The notes under the pieces were generated by a model. It saw only the letters and a list, made by a program, of their open reading frames with translations. It did not search any database and was not told the DNA's origin. Below are positions 1 through 8,488 of a DNA stretch of 64,000 nt, in pieces (position 1 is the stretch's first letter; every line of letters begins with the position of its first letter). The DNA comes from Caballeronia arvi (GTDB lineage Bacteria; Pseudomonadota; Gammaproteobacteria; Burkholderiales; Burkholderiaceae): contig NZ_FCOM02000011.1 in assembly GCF_001544695.2 (NCBI RefSeq), positions 1-64,000 on the forward strand, given 5' to 3'. The translations under genes were made by a program, and so were the position numbers.

Positions 1-130
1 TGACGAATTCGAGGCGAAGTTGCATGGTGTTTTGCGGGTTCCAAGGCATGGTCAGTCCAGGCATTTCGATGCCCAAAGTGTCAACCATGTCCCCGCCAAA
101 TCTGTCAACTATGTCCCCGGTCTATACACA
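1..130. mobile_element. probable remnant of an insertion-sequence end
   Basis: Two near-identical 17-base words, TGTCAACCATGTCCCCG at 79-95 and TGTCAACTATGTCCCCG at 103-119, lie 24 bases apart and are followed by GTCTATACAC. Tandem copies of a transposase-binding word are typical of the ends of IS21/IS481-like elements. No transposase start or catalytic motif is visible, so only an end or relic is present; the body may lie left of the window. It stops exactly where the dispersed repeat at 131 begins mid-palindrome, as if the insertion had truncated that repeat. Confidence 0.4.
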
Positions 131-206
131 GCAGCAAAGAAAGTGACTGCCGCCCCGCATAGGGGCGAAGCTAATAAACCAATACGAAATCGGGATCCGG
201 CGAAAA
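131..206 (+). repeat. truncated copy 1 of a dispersed palindromic repeat
   Basis: The block begins GCAGCAAAGAAAGTGACTGC and continues through a CGCCCC/GGGGCG hairpin, CTAATAAACC and a GGGATCCGG word. The same series occurs at 4471-4544 and, inverted, at 3921-4000. The left half of the CTTTCTTTGC/GCAAAGAAAG palindrome present in the other copies is missing here. It abuts the 3' end of the kinase gene that stops at 210. The hairpin could act as a terminator, but no clear U-tract follows. Confidence 0.75.
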
Positions 207-209
207 ACC

Positions 210-797
210 TCAAACCGCCACATTAAGCAACCGATCCCTCATGACCAAAGCATCGCCCTTATTAAAAACCTCAACAACATAATTCGCATCCCGCACATAA
301 GCAGGAAACCGTCGATCCAAAACGCCCTTCGCTGCGAGCGACTCAACCGACGCATCCCCATCGACCTCACAAGACTTAACGATCATCAACCGCTCAGCAT
401 TGAGCGAAGACGAAAGCCACGCGGCAAGCGAATCCGAAGTGGTATCCCAGTTGGTCATCGAATCCGGCGTCGCACGCATCAAATCCGTCGGCACCCAAAC
501 CGCAACCCGCCCATCCCGCAACGCACGCCGAATGCGATTCTCATTCGACGCCAGCACGAGTTCCGGCACCACGCCCTGCATCAGAATCGCGTACTGCGCC
601 ATCGCGAGCAGACACATGTTGTGCGCGGCAAGATCGTCGAATTGCCATTCGCGCTGATACTGCCGCACCGCGTCCGCAAAATCGCCGCCGCCCGGCACGA
701 TCACGACGCGCCCTCCGCCCACTTCCCAAAGCCGCGTCAACCACTCGCGCAGCGCCGGGTCGTGACCGAGGCTACCCCCGATCTTCACCACCCACAT
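210..797 (-). CDS. amino-acid kinase family protein, MfnE-like (methylofuran biosynthesis)
   Basis: A 195-residue protein opens with VVKIGGSLG, the phosphate-binding loop of the amino-acid kinase fold. VIVPGGGDFADAVR and VKSCEVDG follow further on. MfnE of methanogens, in this family, phosphorylates an aminomethylfuran alcohol phosphate during methanofuran synthesis. Neighbouring MfnF-like and MfnD-like genes plus the nearby fhc operon support the same role here for methylofuran. The ATG at 797 is chosen because GAGGAA lies just upstream; an in-frame extension to 866 encodes an Arg-rich stretch not expected in the family. It sits 75 bases after the MfnF-like gene on the same strand. Family assignment is strong; substrate is inferred. 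Confidence 0.8.
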   Translation of the reverse strand: MWVVKIGGSLGHDPALREWLTRLWEVGGGRVVIVPGGGDFADAVRQYQREWQFDDLAAHNMCLLAMAQYAILMQGVVPELVLASNENRIRRALRDGRVAVWVPTDLMRATPDSMTNWDTTSDSLAAWLSSSLNAERLMIVKSCEVDGDASVESLAAKGVLDRRFPAYVRDANYVVEVFNKGDALVMRDRLLNVAV

Positions 798-872
798 GGT
801 TCTTTTCCTCGTTCGATCATGCCGCCGGGCCACGCACCCGGTTCCATACCGCTCGCCGTACCTCACCCACCG

Positions 873-2000
873 TCACGCGGCACGCGGCGATGCTTCGTTG
901 CCCGCCGCGCGATTCGTACCCACCATCGCCGCCAGCAACGCCACCGCCACGCTCGGCGCGCACGTCGATACCCATTCGGCACGCGCCGCATCATCGTCCG
1001 GCACGCCTGCGATCCGCGCAAAGTCGATATAGCCGCGCGCCTCCTGCCGCGCGAGCGCCGCCGCCAGAAAACGCCCGCATCCCGCGCCGACGATCGGTGC
1101 CGCCGCAAGCGCCGCGTCCTGCGCGGTCACGCGCGCCAGATTCGTCTCGAGCGTGCGCAACTGCTCGTGCCGCCAGGTCTGCGCGAAACGCCGCCATTCA
1201 CCATCGCTCGCATCGGCGGCGTCGCGGCCGATCATCCGCGCAATCCGTGCGCGACTCGCGGCCTCGGTCTTCGGCCCGTTGTCGGCGCTCGGATGCTGGT
1301 CGTGTTCAGGCCACAATTCGCCCGTCAGACGATAGACGTCCGCGGTCGTCGCGAACCATTCGTTCATCACGCCGGCCGTCTCGCCGCGAAACGCGATGCG
1401 ATGCGCCACCCCGCACAACGGCGTGCGCACGACGCCCTGATAGACCAGCTCGCCGGTGATGAGCCGCCCGGCATCGTTCGCACCGCGCGCAACGACGCGT
1501 CCGCCGACGATCGGAATGATGTCGGTCGTCGTGCTGCCGATATCGACGAGCACCGCATCGGGCACGCAGGTCGCGACCCATTGCGCCGTCGCGAGCCAGT
1601 TCGCCGATGCCACCTTGCGCCAGCCGTCCGCGCACGCCGAGCGCGCGAGCCAGCCGCCTTGTTCGTTCCCGCCCGCGAAGAACATCGTGCGCGGCCCGAG
1701 CCGTTGCGCGAGCACGCGCGTGAGCGTGCGGACGCCCTCTGCGCGATCGGCGAACAGATCGACCATCTCGCCGGTCATCGTGACGGCATGACGCGCGGTT
1801 GCATCGGCGGCGCCGGGCCAGCGTTCGAACACGGCGTCGATCACGCGCTCCAGATGCGCGATGCCCTGCCACAACGGACACGCCCATTGCGCGACGTCCG
1901 CGAGCGCACCCGCGCGCGTGGTCACCGATACCTTGACGTGCGCGCCGCCCACGTCCCAGCCGAACACCGGCGCATCATTCGAAGCCGACGATGACGTCAT
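873..2000 (-). CDS. hydantoinase/oxoprolinase-like H4MPT-linked C1 pathway protein, MfnF-like
   Basis: This 375-residue protein has an ASKHA-type phosphate-1 loop near the start (FGWDVGGAHVKV) and a second nucleotide motif in the middle (VLVDIGSTTTDIIPI), as in the hydantoinase/oxoprolinase family found in H4MPT-dependent C1 clusters. In methanogens the family member MfnF joins the furan and tyramine-glutamate halves of methanofuran. The ATG at 2000 overlaps the stop of the ATP-grasp gene (ATGA, 1997-2000), so the two are translationally coupled. An open frame continues upstream to 2741 antisense-style inside the ATP-grasp gene and is not coding. Methylofuran transferase activity is inferred from context. 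Confidence 0.78.
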   Translation of the reverse strand: MTSSSASNDAPVFGWDVGGAHVKVSVTTRAGALADVAQWACPLWQGIAHLERVIDAVFERWPGAADATARHAVTMTGEMVDLFADRAEGVRTLTRVLAQRLGPRTMFFAGGNEQGGWLARSACADGWRKVASANWLATAQWVATCVPDAVLVDIGSTTTDIIPIVGGRVVARGANDAGRLITGELVYQGVVRTPLCGVAHRIAFRGETAGVMNEWFATTADVYRLTGELWPEHDQHPSADNGPKTEAASRARIARMIGRDAADASDGEWRRFAQTWRHEQLRTLETNLARVTAQDAALAAAPIVGAGCGRFLAAALARQEARGYIDFARIAGVPDDDAARAEWVSTCAPSVAVALLAAMVGTNRAAGNEASPRAA

Positions 2001-3052
2001 GACGACGCTCCGCCAACCGCGCGCAGCAATCCGGCATCGCCGTCGAAGCCGGGCACGCGATGCGCGGCGAGCAGCTCCGCCGCGAGATTTTTCCCGCCGC
2101 GCCGGCTGAGTTCCGCATACGCGACCGTCAGGCGCGGATTCACCTCGATCACGACCGGCCCGCGCTCGTGATGCCACACGACATCGATGCCGACGAAACC
2201 GCGCAAGCCCGGAAACGCCTCCGCGACGCGCAGCGCGAGCCGCTCGAGCGCGCGTCCTTGCGGGCCATGCCGGTCGATACGATCGACGTCGACGCCGTCG
2301 AACTGCACGATGCGCTCGCGCCGTCCGGAGCCCGCCGCATCCGACATGCCGATGCGCTGCCGGTTGATGCTGACGAGCCGCGCGAGCCGCTCGCGGCAGA
2401 TGAGCGACAGACTCAGCGGCTCGCCATCGATCCATTCCTGCAGCACGGGATTGCGGCCCGCCGCCGCGCGCGTCTGGTACTCCGCGCGCGCGGCGGCGAG
2501 ATCGTCGTAGACGTAGGTGTCGAGGCCACCGGCGCCGTCGTCGGGCTTGACGACCCAGCGGCGTCCGAGGCCGGCCGTCGCGTGATCCGGTTCGAGCGCG
2601 GGCGTCGCGGCAATGCTGCGCGCGGCGAGGCACGCGGCCGTCGCGCTCTTGCTCGATGCCGCGCGGATCGCTTCCTTCGCGCAGCCGAGCCAGCGCGCCT
2701 GGCCGACGGCATCGTGGAGCTTGAGCAGCAGGCCGTCGCATTCGGGCGCGACGATCCAGGCATAGTCATGTTCGCGCGCGATGCGGGCGACGAAGGCCGT
2801 GACCGGCTCGCCCGGCTGCGCACGCACGAAGCCGGCATCGTCGCCGGTCTGTTCGAAGCGCGAACTCGCGACGGTCACGCCGATGCCCGGCAGTGCGCGC
2901 AGATCGGCGGCGATGGCGTCGCGCATCACGCGGCCTTCGACGATCAGCGCGGAGAGGTCGGCGAGGCTGCCTTCGCCTGCCGCGTCCGGATCGATGCCGC
3001 CGCCGGTGAGATACTCGAATACGAAGATCTTGGTCAAAGGAAAGCCATCCAT
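1997..3052 (-). CDS. ATP-grasp ligase, MfnD-like (tyramine-glutamate ligase candidate)
   Basis: About 351 residues, with ATP-grasp signatures: RRWVVKPDDGAGGLDT in the central domain, LQEWIDGEPLSLSL, and the metal-binding VVIEVNPRLTVAY near residue 310. MfnD of methanogens ligates glutamate to tyramine for methanofuran, and members of this family accompany the C1-transfer genes of methylotrophs. It is first in a three-gene minus-strand unit with the MfnF-like and MfnE-like genes. The start is uncertain: ATG at 3052 shares CATG with the start codon of the divergent HisA-like gene, and a TTG at 3037 (LTKIFVFEY) is an alternative. Neither has a convincing ribosome binding site. Ligase fold sure, substrate inferred. 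Confidence 0.78.
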   Translation of the reverse strand: MDGFPLTKIFVFEYLTGGGIDPDAAGEGSLADLSALIVEGRVMRDAIAADLRALPGIGVTVASSRFEQTGDDAGFVRAQPGEPVTAFVARIAREHDYAWIVAPECDGLLLKLHDAVGQARWLGCAKEAIRAASSKSATAACLAARSIAATPALEPDHATAGLGRRWVVKPDDGAGGLDTYVYDDLAAARAEYQTRAAAGRNPVLQEWIDGEPLSLSLICRERLARLVSINRQRIGMSDAAGSGRRERIVQFDGVDVDRIDRHGPQGRALERLALRVAEAFPGLRGFVGIDVVWHHERGPVVIEVNPRLTVAYAELSRRGGKNLAAELLAAHRVPGFDGDAGLLRAVGGASS

Positions 3053-3800
3053 GCAGGTGATACCCGTTCTCGATCTGCTCGACGGTCACGCGGTGCGCGC
3101 GGTGCGCGGCGAGCGTTCGCGTTATCGGCCGATCCGGTCTTCGTTGTGCGCGACGAGCGATCCGGTTGCGATCGCCCGCGCGCTCGTCGATGCTACTGGC
3201 GCGCGCACGTTGTACGTCGCCGATCTCGGCGCGATCCTTTCGCGCGGCGCGCACGACCATGCGCTCGCCGCCCTCTGCGATGCCCTCGGCGACGGCTTTT
3301 GCATCTGGCTCGACGCGGGCTTCACCGCGTTTTCACCGATGCGCGCCTTGGTCGAACGCATCGTGCGCCTGACGCGATCGGCCACGCCTGCCGTGATCGT
3401 GCCCGTGTTCGGCACCGAGACGCTGCTCGACATGGGCGCGATCGCCGAGGCTGCGGCGAGCGGCTTCGAACCGATCCTGTCGCTCGACTATCGCGGCGGG
3501 CGCGCGCTCGGTTCCGCGCTTGACTCAGCGCATGTCGAGAGTGCGTGGTGGCCGTCGCGTGTGATCGTGATGACGCTCGATCACGTGGGCGCGAATGCCG
3601 GGCCCGATCTCTCTACCTTTGCTTCCGCCCAGGCGCTCGCCGGTGCTCGCTCGTTGATCGGCGCAGGAGGCGTCCGCTATGACGCCGATCTCGTTCGTTG
3701 CGCTCATGCCGGCGCGGCTGCGTGGCTCGTTGCTTCCGCTATTCACGATGGGACTTTGTTTCGTCACGATGTGTCGGGCGGGGCCTCGTCGGAGGCTTGA
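3051..3800 (+). CDS. HisA/HisF-like TIM-barrel protein of the C1 cluster
   Basis: A 249-residue protein beginning MQVIPVLDLLDGHAVRAV, the first strand of a HisA-type phosphate-binding barrel. TLYVADLGAI, PILSLDYRGG and SLIGAGGVRYDADL mark later barrel strands and the C-terminal phosphate site. True HisA belongs in a his operon; this copy sits head to head with methylofuran-type genes, matching the HisA-like proteins seen in formaldehyde-oxidation clusters. AAAGGAAAG upstream of ATG 3051 is a good ribosome site. Its reaction in cofactor synthesis is not known to me; a furan-precursor or pterin step is possible. Confidence 0.72.
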   Translation: MQVIPVLDLLDGHAVRAVRGERSRYRPIRSSLCATSDPVAIARALVDATGARTLYVADLGAILSRGAHDHALAALCDALGDGFCIWLDAGFTAFSPMRALVERIVRLTRSATPAVIVPVFGTETLLDMGAIAEAAASGFEPILSLDYRGGRALGSALDSAHVESAWWPSRVIVMTLDHVGANAGPDLSTFASAQALAGARSLIGAGGVRYDADLVRCAHAGAAAWLVASAIHDGTLFRHDVSGGASSEA

Positions 3801-3910
3801 ACTCAATATTTGTGCCAATGGTGTTGGGGACTAGGTTGCCGTGGGCTCGCTTGGGACGGACCTGTTGCATCCGGTGGTGCATGGGTGACAGTGTGTTGCA
3901 ATGCGGAGCA

Positions 3911-4556
3911 GTTTTCTTCTTTGCCGGATCCCGTGTTCGTGTCGGTTTATTAGCTTCGCCCCTATGCGGGGCGGCAGTCACTTTCTTTGCTGCTGCAAAG
4001 AAAGTAACCAAAGAAAGCAGCTATCCCCAGCCTAAGCACTTCACGCCGGCCGCGGCACAGGCGATCGAACTAATGGCCCCCAGAGTAGCGAGTGTTCTCG
4101 AAGGTCTGTTGCGGCGTGGACCGCGCACGGTCTGACAAACCGTGACTTTGAGCGCGCTGGTTCAGCACGAAATAGCTTCGGCACAGCGCTGCGCGCTGCC
4201 GACGGGTCTGCAAGGGAAACCAACTGTGGGCGTAGCAAATGCGCGGGCTCACGCAAACCCGATTGACCGGTCAGCCGCGAAGCGGGCTGGAGCTAAATGG
4301 TGCTGAACCAGAAAGTCGTGCGGTGCGACGAGTCAGACCGTGCGCGATCCAAGCCCGGTGAGACCTCTGAGGGCACTCGCTACTCTGGGTTCCATTCAGC
4401 CAATCGCCTGTGCCGCGGCCGGTATGAAGTGCTTAGGCTGGGGATAGCTGTTTCTTTGGTTACTTTCTTTGCAGCAGCAAAGAAAGTGACTGCCGCCCCG
4501 CATAGGGGCAACGCTAATAAACCAACCTGAATTCGGGATCCGGCAAGAGAGCAAAA
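3911..4556. repeat. long imperfect palindrome made of two inverted dispersed repeats
   Basis: The left arm (about 3911-4180) is the imperfect reverse complement of the right arm (about 4290-4556), with a loop near 4181-4289. Shared blocks, read from each outer end inward, are a GCCGGATCCCG word, GGTTTATTAGC, the GCCCC/GGGGC hairpin, CTTTCTTTGC/GCAAAGAAAG, CAGCTATCCCCAGCC, AAGCACTTCA, CCGGCCGCGGCACAGGCGAT, CAGAGTAGCGAGTG, CGCGCACGGTCTGAC and GGTTCAGCAC. Short open frames in it (for example the AAAKKVT-coding ones) are by-products. It fills most of the 789-base gap between the HisA-like gene and fhcB and must contain or precede the fhc promoter. Confidence 0.85.
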
Positions 4557-4589
4557 AAATCGGCATAAACCTTGCTCGCAGCCATAGCC

Positions 4590-5852
4590 ATGCACGATTC
4601 CCTCACTAAAAAGAACCCACAGCCGTCAGCAGAACCACTTCCCTGGACCTGTCCGTTCTGCCCCTTGCTATGCGACGACATCACGCTCGCGCGTACCGAC
4701 GACCAGCGCCTCGCAGCGCCCCACACCGCCTGCCCGCGCCTGACAGAATCACTTGCCCGCTTCGATCCGAAGCAAGCAAACACACCACCCGCAATCGACG
4801 GTCACGCCACCGATCTCGCGTCGGCGCTCTCGCAAGCCGGATCGATCCTGTCAGCCGCACGGCGGCCGCTTTTCGGCGGACTCGCGACCGACGTAGCCGG
4901 CGCACGCGCACTCTATGAACTGGCCGCGCATTGCGGCGCAATCCTCGATCATCTGCACGGCGACACGCTCGCCGACACCAACCGCGCCCTGCAAGACCGC
5001 GGCGTGTTCTTCACCACGCTCTCCGAAATCCGCTCGCGGGCCGATCTCATCGTCGTGTTCGCATGCGCGCCATCGCGGCGCTATCCACGCTTCTACGAGC
5101 GCGTCATCGCCCAAGAGCGCGATGTAAGCATCGTATTCGTCGGATGTGATGTCGATCCAGACAGCCCGCAAGCCGAATCGATCCTGCCCGGCACCGATCC
5201 CTTCGATACGCTCGCGCTCTGGTCCGCGCACATCAAAGGCGGACGCCCAATCGCTTCGACGGAACTCACCACACTCACCGAACGCATCAATAAAGCGCAT
5301 TACACCGCCTTCATCTACGAGCCCTCGGCGCTGCCGACGCAACACGCCGCGCTCGCCATCGAAGCGCTGCAACGCATCGTCAAGGCGATCAACCGCACCG
5401 CGCGCGCAGGCGCACTCGCGCTGACCGGCGACGACGGCGCGCTGTCCGTCAATCAGGCGATCACATGGCTGTCCGGCTTCCCGCTGCGCACGCGCGTCGC
5501 GTATGGATTGCCACTCGATCACGATGCGCATCGCTATCGCACGGAAACCCTTTTGAAGCGCAATGAAATCGATGCGCTCGTCTGGATCTCGAGCTTCGCG
5601 CCCGAGCCACTGCCCGCATCGCTCAGTGACACCGTGCCCGCCATCATCCTCGGCCATCCGTCGACGACACTGCCCGCACGTCAGGCTCCGACCGTGTTCA
5701 TTCCCGTGGCGACGCCGGGCATCGACAGCGGCGGACACCTCTTTCGTGTCGATACATCCGTGGTCGCGCCGCTCGCCGCCGCACGCGAAAGCGTGTTGCC
5801 GACGGTCGCATCGATCGCAACGCAGCTCGCGCAGGCAAGGAGGCCGCAATGA
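4590..5852 (+). CDS. fhcB: formyltransferase/hydrolase complex subunit B (formylmethanofuran dehydrogenase B-like)
   Basis: A 420-residue FwdB/FmdB homologue. In methylotrophs FhcB is part of the FhcABCD complex that releases formate from formyl-methylofuran/H4MPT in the cytoplasm. CX2CX3C at residues 21-28 (WTCPFCPLLCDD), followed by Cys47 in APHTACPRL, is the N-terminal cluster-binding pattern of molybdopterin-type dehydrogenases. LDHLHGDTLADTNRAL and GIDSGGHLFRVDT are later conserved stretches. An in-frame TTG at 4572 is an alternative start; neither has a strong ribosome site. The stop overlaps fhcA by ATGA (5849-5852). It is the first gene of fhcBADC. Confidence 0.88.
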   Translation: MHDSLTKKNPQPSAEPLPWTCPFCPLLCDDITLARTDDQRLAAPHTACPRLTESLARFDPKQANTPPAIDGHATDLASALSQAGSILSAARRPLFGGLATDVAGARALYELAAHCGAILDHLHGDTLADTNRALQDRGVFFTTLSEIRSRADLIVVFACAPSRRYPRFYERVIAQERDVSIVFVGCDVDPDSPQAESILPGTDPFDTLALWSAHIKGGRPIASTELTTLTERINKAHYTAFIYEPSALPTQHAALAIEALQRIVKAINRTARAGALALTGDDGALSVNQAITWLSGFPLRTRVAYGLPLDHDAHRYRTETLLKRNEIDALVWISSFAPEPLPASLSDTVPAIILGHPSTTLPARQAPTVFIPVATPGIDSGGHLFRVDTSVVAPLAAARESVLPTVASIATQLAQARRPQ

Positions 5853-7543
5853 GCGTCACGCGCTTGCGAGGCGGCACGCTCTACGATCCGGCGAACGGCA
5901 TCGACGGCGTGAAGCGCGACGTTTATATCCGCGATGGCCGCATCGTCGATGACGCTTCGAACGAAAGCATCGAACACGATTTCGACGCGAGCGGCATGAT
6001 CGTCATGGCAGGCGGCATCGATCTGCATTCGCATATCGGCGGCGGCAAGACGAATCTGTCGCGCCTGCTCTTGCCCGAAGATCATCGCGACGATCCACGC
6101 GCCGTGCCCGATCGCCCCAACGAAGGCCGCTACATGCGCCTGCCTTCGTGCGGCGTCTGCGCGCCGGGCACGCTCGCGGCCGGTTATCGCTATGCGGAAA
6201 TGGGCTATACGGCCGCGTTCGAGCCCGCGATGATCGCATCGAACGCGCGCCACGCGCATCTGGAAATGGGCGATACGCCGATCATCGATCACGGCGCCTA
6301 CGTGATGATGGGTAACGACGAGCTCTTCCTGCAAATGCTCGCCGCGAAGGAAGACTTCGGGCGCCTGCGCGATTACGTCGGCTGGACGATCGATTCGAGC
6401 AAGGCGCTCGGCGTGAAAGTCGTGAATCCAGGCGGCATCTCGGCGTTCAAGTTCAATCAGCGTTCGCTCGATGTCGATGAACAACACACGCATTACGGCA
6501 TCACGCCGCGCGACGTATTGAAGACGCTCACGCGCGCGCTCACCGATCTGCGCGTGCCGCATCCGCTGCATGTGCACGCGAGCAATCTGGGCGTGCCGGG
6601 CAATATCGATTCGACGATACGGACGATGGACACCGCAGAAGGCCTGCCCATTCATCTGACGCATATCCAGTTCCACAGCTACGGCACCGAAGGCCCGCGC
6701 AAATTCTCGTCGGGCGCGCGCGCGATCGCCGAAGCGGTGAACGCGCGGCCCAACGTGACCATCGATGTCGGTCAGATCATTTTCGGTCAGACCGTCACCG
6801 CGTCCGGCGACACGATGATGCAGTTCAAGAACGCGCCAATGGCCCGGCCGCGCAAATGGATTCTCGGCGATATCGAATGCGATGCAGGCTGCGGCATCGT
6901 GCCGTTCAAGTATCGCGAGCAAAGTTATGTGAATGCGCTGCAATGGATCATCGGGCTGGAGATCTTTCTGCTCGTTGACGATCCGTGGCGCGTGTCGATG
7001 ACGACCGATCATCCGAACGGCGCGCCATTCACGAGCTATCCGCATCTGATCCGTCTGTTGATGGATAAATCGTTTCGCGATGAACAGCTCGACAAGCTTC
7101 ACGCCGATGCCAAAACCGCGAGCGCCTTGAGCGAAATCACGCGCGAGTTCTCGCTGTACGACATCGCGATCATCACGCGCGCCGGTCCCGCGAAACTGCT
7201 GGGTTTGAAGGATCGCGGTCATCTCGGCGCGGGCGCGGCGGCGGATATCGCCGTGTATCGCGACGACGCCGATCGCGAGCGCATGTTCACGTCGCCCGCA
7301 TTCGTGTTCAAAGATGGTGAACTGATCGCGCGCGACGGCACGCTGCTCGCGACGCCCACCGGCGGCATCCATTTCGTGCGGCCCGACTACGACCGCGCGA
7401 TCGAAAAGCGCGTGCGCGACTATGCGCAGGCGAATCTCGCGACGCGCTTCGAGAACATCGCGATCGGCGACGACGAAATCTGCACATGCTGCAACGGCGG
7501 GCGGCTCTTGCCCGTCGCGTGCTTCGCGGCGAGCGGGAGTTGA
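5849..7543 (+). CDS. fhcA: formyltransferase/hydrolase complex subunit A (amidohydrolase)
   Basis: This 564-residue FwdA/FmdA-type metal-dependent amidohydrolase is the catalytic hydrolase subunit that converts formyl-methylofuran to formate. Visible metal-site elements are LHSHIGGGK near residue 55, LHVHASNLG and HLTHIQFHSYG in the middle, and MTTDHPNGAP near residue 385. GIVPFKYREQSYVNALQW is also characteristic. The C-terminus ends in a Cys/Gly-rich segment (EICTCCNGGRLLP). ATG 5849 overlaps the fhcB stop, and fhcD begins 3 bases after the stop, so the genes are tightly coupled. Length and motifs fit the family. Confidence 0.93.
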   Translation: MSVTRLRGGTLYDPANGIDGVKRDVYIRDGRIVDDASNESIEHDFDASGMIVMAGGIDLHSHIGGGKTNLSRLLLPEDHRDDPRAVPDRPNEGRYMRLPSCGVCAPGTLAAGYRYAEMGYTAAFEPAMIASNARHAHLEMGDTPIIDHGAYVMMGNDELFLQMLAAKEDFGRLRDYVGWTIDSSKALGVKVVNPGGISAFKFNQRSLDVDEQHTHYGITPRDVLKTLTRALTDLRVPHPLHVHASNLGVPGNIDSTIRTMDTAEGLPIHLTHIQFHSYGTEGPRKFSSGARAIAEAVNARPNVTIDVGQIIFGQTVTASGDTMMQFKNAPMARPRKWILGDIECDAGCGIVPFKYREQSYVNALQWIIGLEIFLLVDDPWRVSMTTDHPNGAPFTSYPHLIRLLMDKSFRDEQLDKLHADAKTASALSEITREFSLYDIAIITRAGPAKLLGLKDRGHLGAGAAADIAVYRDDADRERMFTSPAFVFKDGELIARDGTLLATPTGGIHFVRPDYDRAIEKRVRDYAQANLATRFENIAIGDDEICTCCNGGRLLPVACFAASGS

Positions 7544-7546
7544 GGC

Positions 7547-8488
7547 ATGGTCATCAACGACACGCAGATCGACGACACCTTCGCCGAAGCCTTCCCGATG
7601 AAGGCGACGCGCCTCGTCATCACCGCGCATTCGCCGACATGGGCGCGGCACGCGGCCAATTCGCTGACGGGTTTCGCCACATCCGTCATCGATTGCGGCT
7701 GCGAGGCGGGCGTCGAACGCGATCTGTCCGGCGATGAAACGCCCGACGGAAGACCGGGCGTATCCGTGCTGATCTTCGCGATATCGTCGAAGGAACTCGC
7801 CAAGCAGATCGCGCGGCGCGTCGGGCAATGCGTGCTGACGTGCCCGACCACGGCCGTTTATGGCGGGATCGATCCGGCGAACACGCGCGCGCCGCTCTCC
7901 GACAACGCACCGCTCGGCGCGGGCCTGCGTTTTTTCGGCGACGGCTATCAAATATCGAAAGTACTGGACGGCACGCGTTACTGGCGCGTGCCCGTGATGG
8001 ACGGCGAGTTCGTCTGCGAGGAATTCACCGCGACGGTGAAAGCGGTCGGCGGCGGCAATCTGCTCTTTCTCGCGCGCGATATCGACAGTGCGTTGCACGC
8101 CGCCGAATCCGCCGTCGCCGCGATGCATCGTCTGCCTAATGTCATCACGCCGTTTCCGGGCGGCGTCGTGCGCTCGGGCTCGAAGATCGGCTCGAAGTAC
8201 GCGGGCGCGACGGCCTCCACGAACGATGCGTTCTGCCCGACGCTCGTCGGTTTGTCGAAGAAAAGCGAACTGACGCCGGATATCGCGTGCGTGCTCGAAA
8301 TCGTGATCGACGGCCTCACCGATGCCGATGTCGGCGCTGCAATGACGGCGGGCATCGCGGCCGCGACGAAGATCGGCCGCGCGGGCGGCGTGCTGCGCAT
8401 TTCCGCAGGCAATTACGGCGGCAAGCTCGGGCCCTATCACTTCAAGCTGCACGAGTTGTCGAAGGATATCGAGGGGAGCCGCGCATGA
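7547..8488 (+). CDS. fhcD: formylmethanofuran:tetrahydromethanopterin formyltransferase (Ftr/FhcD)
   Basis: A 313-residue homologue of archaeal Ftr, which moves the formyl group between H4MPT and (methylo)furan; in bacteria it is the D subunit of the Fhc complex. It starts MVINDTQIDDTFAEAFPMKA. Other conserved stretches are SVLIFAISSKELAKQI, TCPTTAVYGG, FPGGVVRSGSKIGSKY and ISAGNYGGKLGPYHFKLHEL near the C-terminus. GTTGAGGC precedes ATG 7547. The stop overlaps the fhcC start (ATGA, 8485-8488). Confidence 0.95.
   Translation: MVINDTQIDDTFAEAFPMKATRLVITAHSPTWARHAANSLTGFATSVIDCGCEAGVERDLSGDETPDGRPGVSVLIFAISSKELAKQIARRVGQCVLTCPTTAVYGGIDPANTRAPLSDNAPLGAGLRFFGDGYQISKVLDGTRYWRVPVMDGEFVCEEFTATVKAVGGGNLLFLARDIDSALHAAESAVAAMHRLPNVITPFPGGVVRSGSKIGSKYAGATASTNDAFCPTLVGLSKKSELTPDIACVLEIVIDGLTDADVGAAMTAGIAAATKIGRAGGVLRISAGNYGGKLGPYHFKLHELSKDIEGSRA

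Noticed and set aside
4041..4530. Short frames with AAAKKVT-like sequence in the repeat region
   Set aside because: They are translations of the dispersed repeat's palindrome, occur in both orientations and lack ribosome sites.
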